Both the position numbers and the translations under genes were made by a program. From contig NC_092573.1 of NCBI RefSeq assembly GCF_037975245.1, positions 12,918,001-12,982,000 of the forward strand: a DNA stretch of 64,000 bases, given 5' to 3'. The DNA is from Apostichopus japonicus (Eukaryota > Echinodermata > Holothuroidea > Aspidochirotida > Stichopodidae). Below the pieces are notes generated by a model. The model was not told where the DNA came from and did not search any database. It saw nothing but the letters and a program-made list of their open reading frames with translations. Positions 34,001 to 38,900 of the stretch are shown here, piece by piece. How positions within the stretch are numbered: position 1 is the first letter of the stretch; each line of letters starts with the position of its first letter.

Positions 34001-34681
34001 ATAGTAAGCATTGGAATCATTGACCATTATGATGATACACAGCTTCTTATTAAAAAAACATTTTGCTTCCCAAACGGTTTAGCCAGTATTCCCTCATTTG
34101 GTTTTGCAAATAAACAAAAATTGTAAAATTTTGAATCTCAATCTCTTTCTCTGTAGATTGCCCTGGACACAGAATACTGGAATATTTTCACGCATGCAGT
34201 CATCTGGGGTAGCATCATCATCTACTGGGCTTTCATTTTCTTACTGTACAGCCCTTTTCTGTACGAACTGTTCCAAGGTACGTTCACCTACGTCGGCGTG
34301 CCCTACCAGCTGGTGAGGTTGCCCAGCTTTTGGTTCTCGCTGATCCTGAGCTGCGTGATCCTCATACTGCCCATCCTCGGTAAGCGGGCCATGCACATGG
34401 ACGTCTCCCCGTCTCGAGCCCACGAGATCCGGCTGAAGCAGCGCCAGGAGAGAGAGAAGCCGTCCAACACCATCGAGCTGACCGACGTCCGCGGTCTGGG
34501 TTCCATGCGCAGCTTCAGGACCAAGAGCGGTAAGAGAAGACCGGCCTCGGCCAGGTCCGGCTACGCGTTCTCTCACCAGTACGGCTTTGGGGATATGATA
34601 CTCTCGGGTAAGAACATGAAGAAGAGGAAAAAGAGATCGGAAGACAAGGTGAAAAATGGAGATAGAGTCCAGGAAGGGTAG
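2897..34681 (+). CDS. ATP8B: P4-type ATPase (phospholipid flippase), ATP8B subfamily, 23 exons, 5' partial
   Basis: A P4-ATPase that would move phospholipids from the outer to the cytosolic leaflet. Family members work in plasma or endosomal/Golgi membranes, usually with a CDC50/TMEM30 subunit. I joined 23 exons; every junction keeps frame and the sum is 3,521 nt (1,172 codons plus stop). Numbering from the first visible codon: KANDR near 8-12, TM1-2 at about 45-85, DGET at 159-162, PISL at 328-331, phosphorylated Asp in DKTGTLTQ at 381, KGAD at 548-551, TGDKQETA at 662-669, GDGANDV at 803-809, the C-terminal transmembrane bundle at about 850-1055, and GYAFSHQ near 1133. ATP8B proteins are about 1,200-1,250 residues, so only a short N-terminus is missing. 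Signatures such as LIPQISSL and the GYAFSHQ tail favour ATP8B; ATP8B2/ATP8B4 is the closest match from memory. No frameshift or internal stop was seen. All introns are GT-AG except intron 18 (AT-AC). Confidence 0.93.
2959..3726 (+). other. Intron 1, no internal feature seen
   Basis: A GT-AG intron of 768 bp; nothing beyond short homopolymers was recognised. Confidence 0.7.
3727..3840 (+). CDS. ATP8B: ATP8B-like exon 2
   Basis: 38 codons, phase 0 at both ends, ttttag acceptor and gtgaga donor. It contains [19 protein letters not shown] and the first half of TM1, ending in LILQ. This is one of the most conserved P4-ATPase blocks. Confidence 0.94.
3866..4118. repeat. ATC/GTTATC to ATT microsatellite in intron 2
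   Basis: A compound trinucleotide tract, first ATC- and GTT-containing, then pure ATT. All reading frames through it are open, giving spurious Ile-, Met- or Asn-rich ORFs on both strands. It starts about 25 bp after the exon 2 donor. Confidence 0.95.
4307..4592. repeat. 143-bp near-perfect tandem duplication in intron 2
   Basis: The segment 4307-4449 is repeated at 4450-4592. I see one substitution between them (gacttaag versus gactaaag), indicating a recent duplication. Confidence 0.95.
4593..5422 (+). other. Rest of intron 2
   Basis: No gene seen. A short hairpin-like stretch around 5153-5205 (gaaagcagtgctttctgcac) resembles the 3' end of an old interspersed repeat, but I cannot classify it. 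Confidence 0.4.
5423..5521 (+). CDS. ATP8B: ATP8B-like exon 3
   Basis: 33 codons between a ttgcag acceptor and a gtaagt donor. [17 protein letters not shown] and AVKDAVDD form the TM1-TM2 hairpin. The Q-rich start follows LILQ of exon 2 as in ATP8B family members and is part of the lipid entry gate in P4-ATPases. Confidence 0.94.
5705..6157. repeat. Diverged tandem duplication of about 240 bp, each copy ending in TGACGTCA
   Basis: 5705-5910 and 5946-6157 align along their length with many small indels. Both end catgaacatgatgacgtca, so the palindromic 8-mer TGACGTCA (cAMP-response element core) is kept at 5902-5909 and 6149-6156. Confidence 0.85.
6440..6720. other. CpG-rich segment in intron 3 with an X-box match
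   Basis: CpG dinucleotides are dense here compared with surrounding intron. GTAACCACGGCAAC at 6540-6553 fits the RFX X-box consensus GTNRCCNNRGYAAC completely. It could be an intronic enhancer or internal promoter, but that is inference from composition and one motif. Confidence 0.35.
6721..7876 (+). other. Rest of intron 3
   Basis: AT-rich with no gene, repeat or RNA that I recognise. Confidence 0.6.
7877..7938 (+). CDS. ATP8B: ATP8B-like exon 4
   Basis: 62 nt after ttgcag, donor gtaagt, ending on two bases of a codon completed by exon 5. It reads [20 protein letters not shown], the RH..D..VN.R block that opens the actuator domain. Confidence 0.88.
8521..8711. repeat. Tandem duplication of about 100 bp in intron 4
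   Basis: Two copies starting cctaattc at 8521 and 8621 share tgtcgcataactgatcc and the following sequence, with roughly ten differences. The rest of intron 4 (7939-8520, 8712-10250) shows only short unsupported ORFs. Confidence 0.85.
10251..10394 (+). CDS. ATP8B: ATP8B-like exon 5 (actuator domain)
   Basis: 144 nt, acceptor cccaaag, donor gtaaga. It encodes [16 protein letters not shown] and [18 protein letters not shown]. The last bases supply DG of the DGET dephosphorylation motif, whose E and T lie in exon 6. Confidence 0.94.
10395..11155 (+). other. Intron 5, no internal feature seen
   Basis: A GT-AG intron; a short G-run at 10445-10454 is the only notable stretch. Confidence 0.6.
11156..11238 (+). 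CDS. ATP8B: ATP8B-like exon 6 (DGET end)
   Basis: 83 nt, acceptor ttctag, donor gtaagt. It starts with [13 protein letters not shown], completing DGET, whose glutamate drives dephosphorylation. It ends with one base of a valine codon. Confidence 0.92.
11534..11602. repeat. Short interspersed repeat fragment (also at 24292-24350)
   Basis: The segment around ctctcttacctgtctcc and tctacctagcgtacaaa is shared with 24292-24350 in intron 15 at moderate identity. It is too short to classify. Confidence 0.55.
11917..12099. repeat. Interspersed repeat, copy 2, next to exon 7
   Basis: A second copy of the 1609-1789 repeat. Similarity stops at catggtgaa, leaving about 20 bp of pyrimidine-rich sequence before the exon 7 acceptor. 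The branch point of intron 6 therefore probably lies within or at the edge of the repeat. Confidence 0.85.
12120..12367 (+). CDS. ATP8B: ATP8B-like exon 7
   Basis: 248 nt, acceptor ctttcag, donor gtgagt. It encodes [34 protein letters not shown] and [19 protein letters not shown], the standard A-domain to TM3 stretch. An interspersed repeat ends only about 20 bp upstream of its acceptor. Confidence 0.95.
12368..14885 (+). other. Intron 7
   Basis: A long GT-AG intron. It contains a C-rich stretch (12720-12850), the palindrome taccatggttaccatggta near 13410 and aattaattaattgaattaat repeats near 13945. No exon or RNA gene was supported. Confidence 0.6.
14886..15076 (+). CDS. ATP8B: ATP8B-like exon 8 (TM3-TM4, PISL)
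   Basis: 191 nt, acceptor cctctcag, donor gtaaga. Two hydrophobic segments flank [12 protein letters not shown]. The second ends in [11 protein letters not shown], the PISL motif of TM4 that P4-ATPases use in place of the PEGL of ion pumps. Confidence 0.95.
15077..15847 (+). other. Intron 8 with weak internal periodicity
   Basis: A motif like gttttaatggtta...gattgctt recurs roughly every 90-110 bp from about 15240 to 15760, suggesting a decayed minisatellite. No gene seen. Confidence 0.35.
15848..16010 (+). CDS. ATP8B: ATP8B-like exon 9 (phosphorylation site)
   Basis: 163 nt, acceptor atttcag. It contains [18 protein letters not shown] followed by TLTQ, so the catalytic aspartate is present. 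The donor CAG|gtagtc is weak at +4/+5 compared with other donors in this gene, and it is copied twice more just downstream (16117 and 16247). Confidence 0.95.
16006..16300. repeat. Tandem triplication carrying the exon 9 donor
   Basis: Three copies of a unit that opens acag|gtagtcaat and continues with ctctagcctctagtcaatct. The GT dinucleotides are at 16011 (the real donor), 16117 and 16247. In copies 2 and 3 a pyrimidine tract ends in cccacag directly before gtagtc, juxtaposing acceptor-like and donor-like signals. Confidence 0.9.
16378..17127. repeat. (CCCT)n microsatellite of about 750 bp in intron 9
   Basis: About 187 uninterrupted tetranucleotide units with only two interruptions, both tccccctctc, at 16705 and 16781 (76 bp apart, 19 units, so one probably copied the other). 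The minus strand is (GGGA)n, G-quadruplex prone, and the tract is a mirror-symmetric polypurine run. All long Pro/Ser- or Glu/Gly/Arg-rich ORFs here are artefacts. Confidence 0.98.
17429..17518 (+). CDS. ATP8B: ATP8B-like exon 10
   Basis: 30 codons, phase 0, acceptor cctgcag, donor gtaagc. It reads [20 protein letters not shown], continuing the TLTQN..F..C.I.G..YG block that opens the P/N-domain boundary. Confidence 0.9.
17519..17959 (+). other. Intron 10, no internal feature seen
   Basis: A short GT-AG intron with a G-run near 17610; nothing else recognised. Confidence 0.65.
17960..18125 (+). CDS. ATP8B: ATP8B-like exon 11
   Basis: 166 nt after a gatag acceptor, donor gtaaca. It encodes [15 protein letters not shown] and [12 protein letters not shown], the F.D..L...V......FFR.L.LCHTV block of the nucleotide-binding domain. 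Confidence 0.93.
18197..18490. mobile_element. hAT-like non-autonomous element in intron 11
   Basis: The left end caggcgcgtagcgagg and right end ccttggctacgcaccatg form imperfect inverted repeats of the GCGTAGCC type common in animal hAT MITEs. The interior (ggttggcgcgaagtgtacaa) is related to the interior of the element at 35380-35962. A target-site duplication is not clear because the left flank is a G-run. Confidence 0.6.
18972..19311 (-). mobile_element. 5'-truncated non-LTR retrotransposon (3' end of ORF2)
   Basis: On the minus strand a frame encodes [20 protein letters not shown] and [10 protein letters not shown], the C-terminal signature of CR1/L2/Jockey-type reverse-transcriptase ORFs, ending in FPEH and a stop at 19046. 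A short 3' UTR follows with gcgctatataaatttgc and a terminal (ATT)n tail at about 18972-18995. It is a dead-on-arrival insertion in intron 11, antisense to the host gene; upstream the frame is closed by a stop near 19311. Confidence 0.85.
19617..19696 (+). CDS. ATP8B: ATP8B-like exon 12
   Basis: 80 nt, acceptor gtccag, donor gtaagc. It carries [20 protein letters not shown], a near-invariant P4-ATPase N-domain signature. Confidence 0.95.
19697..21346 (+). other. Intron 12
   Basis: Contains a GT-rich microsatellite (about 20068-20111), an AG-rich run (20278-20310) and a G-run (20488-20500). An open frame at 20797-20988 has no recognisable similarity and lacks splice support. Confidence 0.55.
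21347..21568 (+). CDS. ATP8B: ATP8B-like exon 13 (nucleotide-binding domain)
   Basis: 74 codons, phase 0, acceptor ggtag, donor gtaagt. It contains [17 protein letters not shown] and [15 protein letters not shown]; the KGAD lysine contacts the adenine of ATP. Confidence 0.95.
21569..22254 (+). other. Intron 13, no internal feature seen
   Basis: An AT-rich GT-AG intron; nothing recognised. Confidence 0.65.
22255..22352 (+). CDS. ATP8B: ATP8B-like exon 14
   Basis: 98 nt, acceptor ggcag, donor gtaagc. It reads [18 protein letters not shown], the (Y/F)A.EGLRTL block. It ends with two bases of a serine codon completed by exon 15. Confidence 0.94.
22353..23724 (+). other. Intron 14, no internal feature seen
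   Basis: A GT-AG intron without recognised repeats or coding potential. Confidence 0.6.
23725..23863 (+). CDS. ATP8B: ATP8B-like exon 15
   Basis: 139 nt, acceptor ttttag, donor gtaaac. It encodes [20 protein letters not shown] followed by QDGVP, the [17 protein letters not shown] block of the P-domain. Confidence 0.95.
24292..24350. repeat. Short interspersed repeat fragment (partner of 11534-11602)
   Basis: Shares ctcttacctgtctcc and tctacctagcctacaaa with the intron 6 copy. Confidence 0.5.
24475..24608. repeat. Large inverted repeat (46-bp arms) in intron 15
   Basis: Arms 24475-24520 and 24563-24608 are reverse complements with a single mismatch, starting gggttaatcaacggtctagc. The loop is 42 nt. 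A 22-bp piece of the arm (cgtgcgttactcacaggatt...) recurs at 24714-24735. It may be a small hairpin MITE; no clear target-site duplication was seen. Confidence 0.93.
24973..25002. repeat. (AT)n microsatellite just before exon 16
   Basis: A pure AT dinucleotide run about 60 bp upstream of the exon 16 acceptor. Confidence 0.95.
25064..25360 (+). CDS. ATP8B: ATP8B-like exon 16 (P-domain and ATP8B insert)
   Basis: 99 codons, phase 0, acceptor tacag, donor gtaagt. It starts [20 protein letters not shown], the catalytic TGDK loop, then a variable acidic stretch ([13 protein letters not shown]) and [10 protein letters not shown], equivalent to the Y/FALVI(N/D)G block. A pure AT microsatellite lies about 60 bp upstream. 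Confidence 0.95.
25440..25670. repeat. Pyrimidine-rich tract in intron 16
   Basis: About 230 bp of imperfect C/T-rich sequence. The minus-strand ORF through it is low-complexity and not a gene. Confidence 0.7.
26020..26203 (+). CDS. ATP8B: ATP8B-like exon 17 (hinge motif)
   Basis: 184 nt, acceptor tttaag, donor gtcagt. It encodes [19 protein letters not shown] and [15 protein letters not shown]; the two aspartates bind magnesium in the P-domain. Confidence 0.96.
26306..27440. repeat. Tandem duplication of about 225 bp in intron 17, second copy interrupted
   Basis: Copy 1 is 26306-26533. Copy 2 starts at 26534 and resumes at 27269 after an inserted element, ending near 27440. Shared landmarks are gaggtaggagagca, gagtcactatgtagtg and gagggtaagaggaagacat. 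Confidence 0.9.
26592..27268. mobile_element. Non-autonomous DNA transposon, 677 bp, in intron 17
   Basis: It interrupts copy 2 of the intron 17 duplication. The ends cagtgatgtaagt and acttacatccctg are inverted repeats with one mismatch. The 6-bp gatata occurs on both sides (26586-26591 and 27269-27274) but once in the intact copy 1, showing a 6-bp target-site duplication. No transposase ORF. An internal tandem repeat of about 70 bp (gagctagcctaacataacga) lies near 27068-27200. CAG/CTG ends suggest a hAT-like family, but 6 bp is atypical. Confidence 0.85.
27508..27589 (+). CDS. ATP8B: ATP8B-like exon 18 (ends at an AT-AC intron)
   Basis: 82 nt, acceptor ttgcag. It encodes [20 protein letters not shown] and YSFAQF. 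No GT donor fits: the exon ends TTCAG and is followed by atatcctttt, the canonical U12-type AT-AC donor. The open arginine codon is completed by exon 19. Confidence 0.94.
27590..29960 (+). other. Intron 18: U12-type AT-AC intron
   Basis: 5' end atatcctttt exactly fits the minor-spliceosome AT-AC donor consensus. ttccttaac at 29941-29949 is the textbook U12 branch-point sequence, with the branch A about 12 nt before the terminal AC (29959-29960). Exon frame and protein similarity (FAQF|R FLERLLL) require this junction. A hAT-like element makes up 1,433 of its 2,371 bp. Confidence 0.96.
28174..29606. mobile_element. hAT-superfamily non-autonomous transposon, 1,433 bp
   Basis: Termini tagtgttgc and gcaacacta are inverted repeats. 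The 8-bp target-site duplication aatatgat is perfect at 28166-28173 and 29607-29614. Subterminal regions at both ends are packed with atatcggtatcgg-type motifs in opposite orientation, as in animal hAT elements. Only short ORFs remain. A 35-codon frame at 28485-28592 begins with an SKV..LF..Y arrangement faintly like a BED finger, which may be a transposase relic. Confidence 0.92.
29961..30102 (+). CDS. ATP8B: ATP8B-like exon 19
   Basis: 142 nt. It starts after ...gattac (an AC acceptor) and ends at a gtaagt donor. It encodes [36 protein letters not shown] and FSAM, including TM5. The frame joins exon 18 exactly only with the AT-AC junction. Confidence 0.94.
30113..30797. repeat. Minisatellite of about 18-19 bp units in intron 19
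   Basis: Imperfect repeats of gtcacatgattgacatat, with frequent unit-length variation, starting about 10 bp after the exon 19 donor. Confidence 0.95.
30799..31094. repeat. 30-bp minisatellite, ten units, in intron 19
   Basis: Units of exactly 30 bp (containing gatttcacatctccaatg) start at 30801 and every 30 bp to 31071; the last is truncated. The array ends about 50 bp before exon 20. There are no spacers, so it is a simple tandem array. The 10-residue periodic ORFs are a by-product of the 3n unit. Confidence 0.97.
31144..31227 (+). CDS. ATP8B: ATP8B-like exon 20
   Basis: 28 codons, phase 0, acceptor cgtcag, donor gtaaaa. It reads [20 protein letters not shown] then GIFDQ, matching the TM6 block of P4-ATPases, where most paralogues have Y(D/E)(D/Q)(W/Y)F.TLYN...TS.PV...G..DQD. 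Confidence 0.95.
31653..32378. repeat. 103-105-bp tandem repeat, seven units, in intron 20
   Basis: Units begin (ag/aa)ataagggtaa at 31653, 31756, 31860, 31963, 32068, 32171 and 32274. Units 3 and 6 share private variants (accattaccc, tacaaataaggg), suggesting a three-unit higher-order duplication. The array ends about 45 bp before the exon 21 acceptor. Confidence 0.95.
32423..32564 (+). CDS. ATP8B: ATP8B-like exon 21
   Basis: 142 nt, acceptor tttcag, donor gtaagt. It encodes [18 protein letters not shown] and [17 protein letters not shown], the P.LY..GQ...FN block and the start of TM7. Confidence 0.94.
32565..33288 (+). other. Intron 21, no internal feature seen
   Basis: An AT-rich GT-AG intron; nothing recognised. 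Confidence 0.65.
33289..33392 (+). CDS. ATP8B: ATP8B-like exon 22
   Basis: 104 nt, acceptor tttcag, donor gtaaat. It encodes [18 protein letters not shown], equivalent to the Q.F......LV..VN.(Q/K) segment of TM8, with a short luminal loop before it. Confidence 0.92.
33393..34156 (+). other. Intron 22, no internal feature seen
   Basis: A GT-AG intron; short ORFs on both strands are unsupported. Confidence 0.65.
34157..34681 (+). CDS. ATP8B: ATP8B-like terminal exon 23
   Basis: Terminal exon of 174 codons plus a TAG stop, acceptor ctgtag. It begins [19 protein letters not shown], followed by two hydrophobic helices (TM9-TM10) around [18 protein letters not shown] cytosolic basic tail then contains [20 protein letters not shown]. 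This GYAFSHQ element is the conserved C-terminal regulatory motif of P4-ATPases. GC content rises sharply across the exon compared with its intron flanks. Confidence 0.95.
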   Translation: MALDTEYWNIFTHAVIWGSIIIYWAFIFLLYSPFLYELFQGTFTYVGVPYQLVRLPSFWFSLILSCVILILPILGKRAMHMDVSPSRAHEIRLKQRQEREKPSNTIELTDVRGLGSMRSFRTKSGKRRPASARSGYAFSHQYGFGDMILSGKNMKKRKKRSEDKVKNGDRVQEG

Positions 34682-35379
34682 GCAAACTTGGTCCCAATGG
34701 GCCGAAGCCTTCGAAGGAAGCCGATGTTAATAATTAGCAGCTAAGAGGTTTTGATATCAGGTATGATAAGTATGTAGTTATGGAGTGTGAAAGAGACATT
34801 GGGGTGGATTGGGGAAGCGACAGAGGGCAGCATTGACAAATGTCACTACAGGAGTTGGATATGCCAGTGAATTTTCAGAAGAATATGTCACCCAACTCAG
34901 AGATTTTTTTTTTATATAAATATCTAAAGGCTGTCTAGGCGATAGAGAAAAAAAAGTATATGTATGGAAAAAGACTATTCAAGTGTTTGGAAATTGAGGG
35001 TAAAGTACCTTTTGGATGTTTAAAAAAAATGGCTTAAAATATTGCAGCAGAGTGTTGTATTCAGTTTCATGAATGTAGACACACACAAAAAAAGCAATAT
35101 TTACTACTAAAAAGCATTTTTTTGGTTTTCTTAATGCATACAACAAAAGCCAGAGTTCTTGGTAAAAAAAACAATTTATTATCTATTTGAAGAACTGATG
35201 CGATCTTCAGTGAGCTCCAAGTGTGTTTGCCTTGTGTCATACTAAAAATTTCCAGTGAACATGTCTTTCAATATTGCAGATGGCATCATTTTGTTTCAGC
35301 GGAATTTATGGTATCGGGCATACTTTGGCTCAAGCAGTTGGCCTGTCTTGGTTTTTGCCATTTATATGACAAGCATTCT
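34682..35379 (+). other. Proximal 3' UTR of the ATP8B-like gene
   Basis: Follows the TAG stop directly; AT-rich and non-coding. No AATAAA was seen in this stretch. The first one downstream is at 36157-36162, beyond a transposon, so the true 3' end is unclear. Confidence 0.5.
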
Positions 35380-35962
35380 CAAGGGCGGCGGAAGCACTTT
35401 TAATCTGGGGGGGGGGGCACCGACATCAAAGGGCACTTTGCAGAAATTCGATTGGACTGATGCAGCCTTATATTAGTACCGGTACCCTTTATAACTCTTA
35501 TTGTATTATCTCATTTGCGTATACACATCACTCCATCAATGCCTCCCCCCCCCCCTCAAGGAAAATATGCATATATACTAGCACTGCAATATCCAATGTG
35601 CAAATTGGGAAACAAGGATTATGTTAATATCTTAACAAATTTGTCCCATTCGAAATAGCTTTGAGTTTGATCCACAGAAATTCATTAAAAGTCAGGGGTG
35701 TAGCCAGGATTTGCAAAGTTGTATGCACGACTATCTGAGCGGAGGGCCACCATCGGTTGGCGCGGAGCGTACAAGAAAATTTTTGGTTTTACAAACCCCT
35801 CAGATGGCCAGAAACGGCCCTTCCCGAGTGTTCATTCTGGTTCCCTGGCCTCTTGCTAACTTGAGACACCTCAATTTTTATGTAGAAAAAGGGCACATTT
35901 TAACCTGAGGAAAAGTGGGGGGCACATGCCCCTGTGCCCCCCCCCCGGTTTTGCCGCCCTTG
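35380..35962. mobile_element. hAT-like non-autonomous element, 583 bp, possibly composite
   Basis: Termini caagggcggc and gccgcccttg are inverted repeats. The 8-bp target-site duplication agcattct is perfect (35372-35379 and 35963-35970). Long G and C runs lie just inside each end. Starting at 35694 an internal caggggtgtagccagg looks like the left end of a second hAT family, related to the intron 11 element, so the copy may be nested or recombinant. Confidence 0.9.
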
Positions 35963-35970
35963 AGCATTCT

Positions 35971-38900
35971 TCTTGTGCAGAAACGGCACAAAATTCAAAC
36001 TTTCTACATTTTTTTTGGTAAATGGAGCCTTTTCAAGTACATGAGAGTATGGAAAATGAAATTTAATTTAATTTGCACCAAATTGTAACTAAACAGAAAA
36101 AAAAGCAGTTGAGAACAGAAAGAAGTTGTCTAAAATGTAAATATCAGTTCAATGTGAATAAACCTCGGAGAAATGCTATGGCCAAACTTAAATGGATCAA
36201 AAATGCAGCACCAGTAGAGTTATAAAAAATTGAGAAAATTTACTTCCATGTCTGAAGAAATAGGATTTTAGCCATTGTAGATGTATTTTGTTGTTGTCAC
36301 AGAAAAGTTGGAAGGATCTGTAGAAGAAGAAGAAGGTTCTTTTTTTAGAATTTTTATAGTCTGTAACTTATTTTCTCCTTAAAGGTGAGATTTTAAATAA
36401 TTTTAACGGAATTTCTATCCGTCATCATGAGGCTTATTCCTTTGTATAGATTTGTAAGAGGTGTTTTGACCTCGTTTTTGTTTTACACTCATCTTTTATC
36501 TGGAGTGTATTTTATTGCGACATGACCAATTCAGATTGTCAATTCGACAGTCCCTGCTCATGACTATTGGAGCAGTTTTCTCGTCATTTTGATTGCAGTC
36601 GATATTTCGGTAGTAGCCTGGCGTAATGAAGCTAAGGCACCATGTCCAAAGCAAGGGCGCTTTGGGGGCCTGCTGGCTGCGGAGATAATCCCTACATGTC
36701 CCTGATAATCCCTACATAATCCCTACATGTCTGATATGGATTAATTCTAGCTGCAGCAGGATTTTCAGCCGCCGCATGCTTTCCTTTTGACACGATGAAG
36801 TTTATCATTTTTTTTGAACATTAATCGGTTTTTAATGATTCTTGATTCCACGTTCATTTGGAAAATGTTTCTGTCCACATTTGGTGTGTTATTAACTACC
36901 TCCAAAATTGGAAATTTTTCCAAAAAATGTCTTTATTTTGAAAAACAATTATTGATTAGGGGAAATATATGAAAGGGTTTGAGTTATGAAATGGAATATT
37001 AACGAGAACCAATTCTTTTATGTCAAACTAATTTCATGATTTAATATCCAGTTACATGGCAGTTTGTCTGTAAAGATATAGTGTATAACTAAACAACATC
37101 CTTGTCTTTCATTAGCTTCAGACACCTTTGTTTTTTTTTTTCATTTTGTAAGAAAGATTAAGAACTAGACTGATACTTTTAATTCTTCATGGCTCGACAA
37201 AAATTAGACAAAAAAAATAAATAGGACAATATGAGTTAGTTTTCTAAGTAGTGACTAGAGTGAATGTTTTCACTTTTCGCTAACTTTCCAGTCCCATCTT
37301 TTGAAGTCCAGACTACAGTCTTATTTGATACTCTCTAGATGGTGTATGGTTCTATCAAAGTGGAATTCTCAAAGCCAGGTCAACTTGACATATCAAAAGA
37401 AGAATTTGTAAAACGCCCCAAAAAGTCAGCCAATTTAGAATCATAGCGTATCATTAATGAAGGACAATTCTTTACCTCAATTTTACAAGCATTCAGATAT
37501 TGAAGTACTTGGCCAAGACGCATTTTGAATTGTCATGAAGGGAGGGGGGGGAGGAGGGGACGGTACATTGTCCCACTTGTTCCTCCTTGTCAGTATATGT
37601 TCTGCCAGAGATAGGTTGCCATAGTCTTTTGCCTGCCAGAGAAGAAATTGATCAAATTTTACTGCTCTGCTAGATTCTGTCCAAAGAATTCCAGTCAGCC
37701 TTTCAGAGTAAAGTTGTTACATGTAGGTACTTTGTGTCATACATTGTCTGTTTTCTTTTTCCTTTTTCTACTAAAGAGGCTGTATCTTTGCTGAATTATT
37801 CAACGATTTATTCTTCATATTCTTTAACTTTCTAATTAACCTATAACCAACCCGGTTGATCTTACAGATTGGTTTGGTGAAAGTAATTTCAGTTTTTCTT
37901 GATAGCTTCATCTTCGGTTGTAAAGATTTTCTATGTTTAAATTTCCACAAAACTTAAATACTTTTGTGAATATGGTTCTTATACATTGTTAATTATGTTA
38001 TTTATTGTTTTGCATGCACAGTTAATTTTTCAGGGCTGGTATTTCCGCTTGAAAGCAGGGAATCGCTCGATATTCCCAGAGGTTTAACCATTTTCTACTT
38101 CTATGTATGAATTAGTGTTAGTGATAACCCAGTCTAGCATATTCTCACATTTTTTTGACTTTGGTCAATAGTGTGTGGAATCAGATTTTTGGTCTTTCTT
38201 TTCCTTTTTTTATATCTTTTTTTTTTGGCACCATAAATTAACAACTGTTTCTCCATATGGAAACCTGAAAATATTTTAACTCTCTTCGTTGATCAACACA
38301 TTTACTAGAATTAAGGACAAATTATTATTTTTTTCGGTCCTTCAGCTCCTTCTAAATATCAGATAGAAGCTTCCAAAGACAATTGTTAATGCACTAAGAG
38401 AGGACTAAAATCAGAGGTACTCTGTAATTGGTTTGCACGATAGATCTTAAATAGATTAATTGACCAACTGAAGAAATCATCGTAGCAAAGCATGGGATTA
38501 GGAAAATTGCACGACTGAATTTTTTGGAAGTAGAATATCATGAGGGGCTTCTCAATTGATGTCCTGCTTTCCAAATCTGCCCCCACCCCCCAAATAAAAA
38601 GAAGAAGAAAAAAAAGCCGCAATCTTGCACTGGTCAAGAAGGATTGCCCAGAAGGCATTAGACTTCAACACTCTATCAGTCTATCCTATCACCCTACACC
38701 CTATCAGCCTATCCTGTACATTGTTGAAGCTAGTTCTCTCACCCTTTTAACTCTAACCGATGTTTCTCTCTCTCTCTCAAAGAAATTGAATTGAGAATCT
38801 TTGGTCTAGAGTAATATTCTACACAAATGGAACAATTTGCTGTAAGTTAAGAGCAGAGACTCTTGAGATGAAGTGTAGCTGAATGTCTTTCTTTGGGTTA

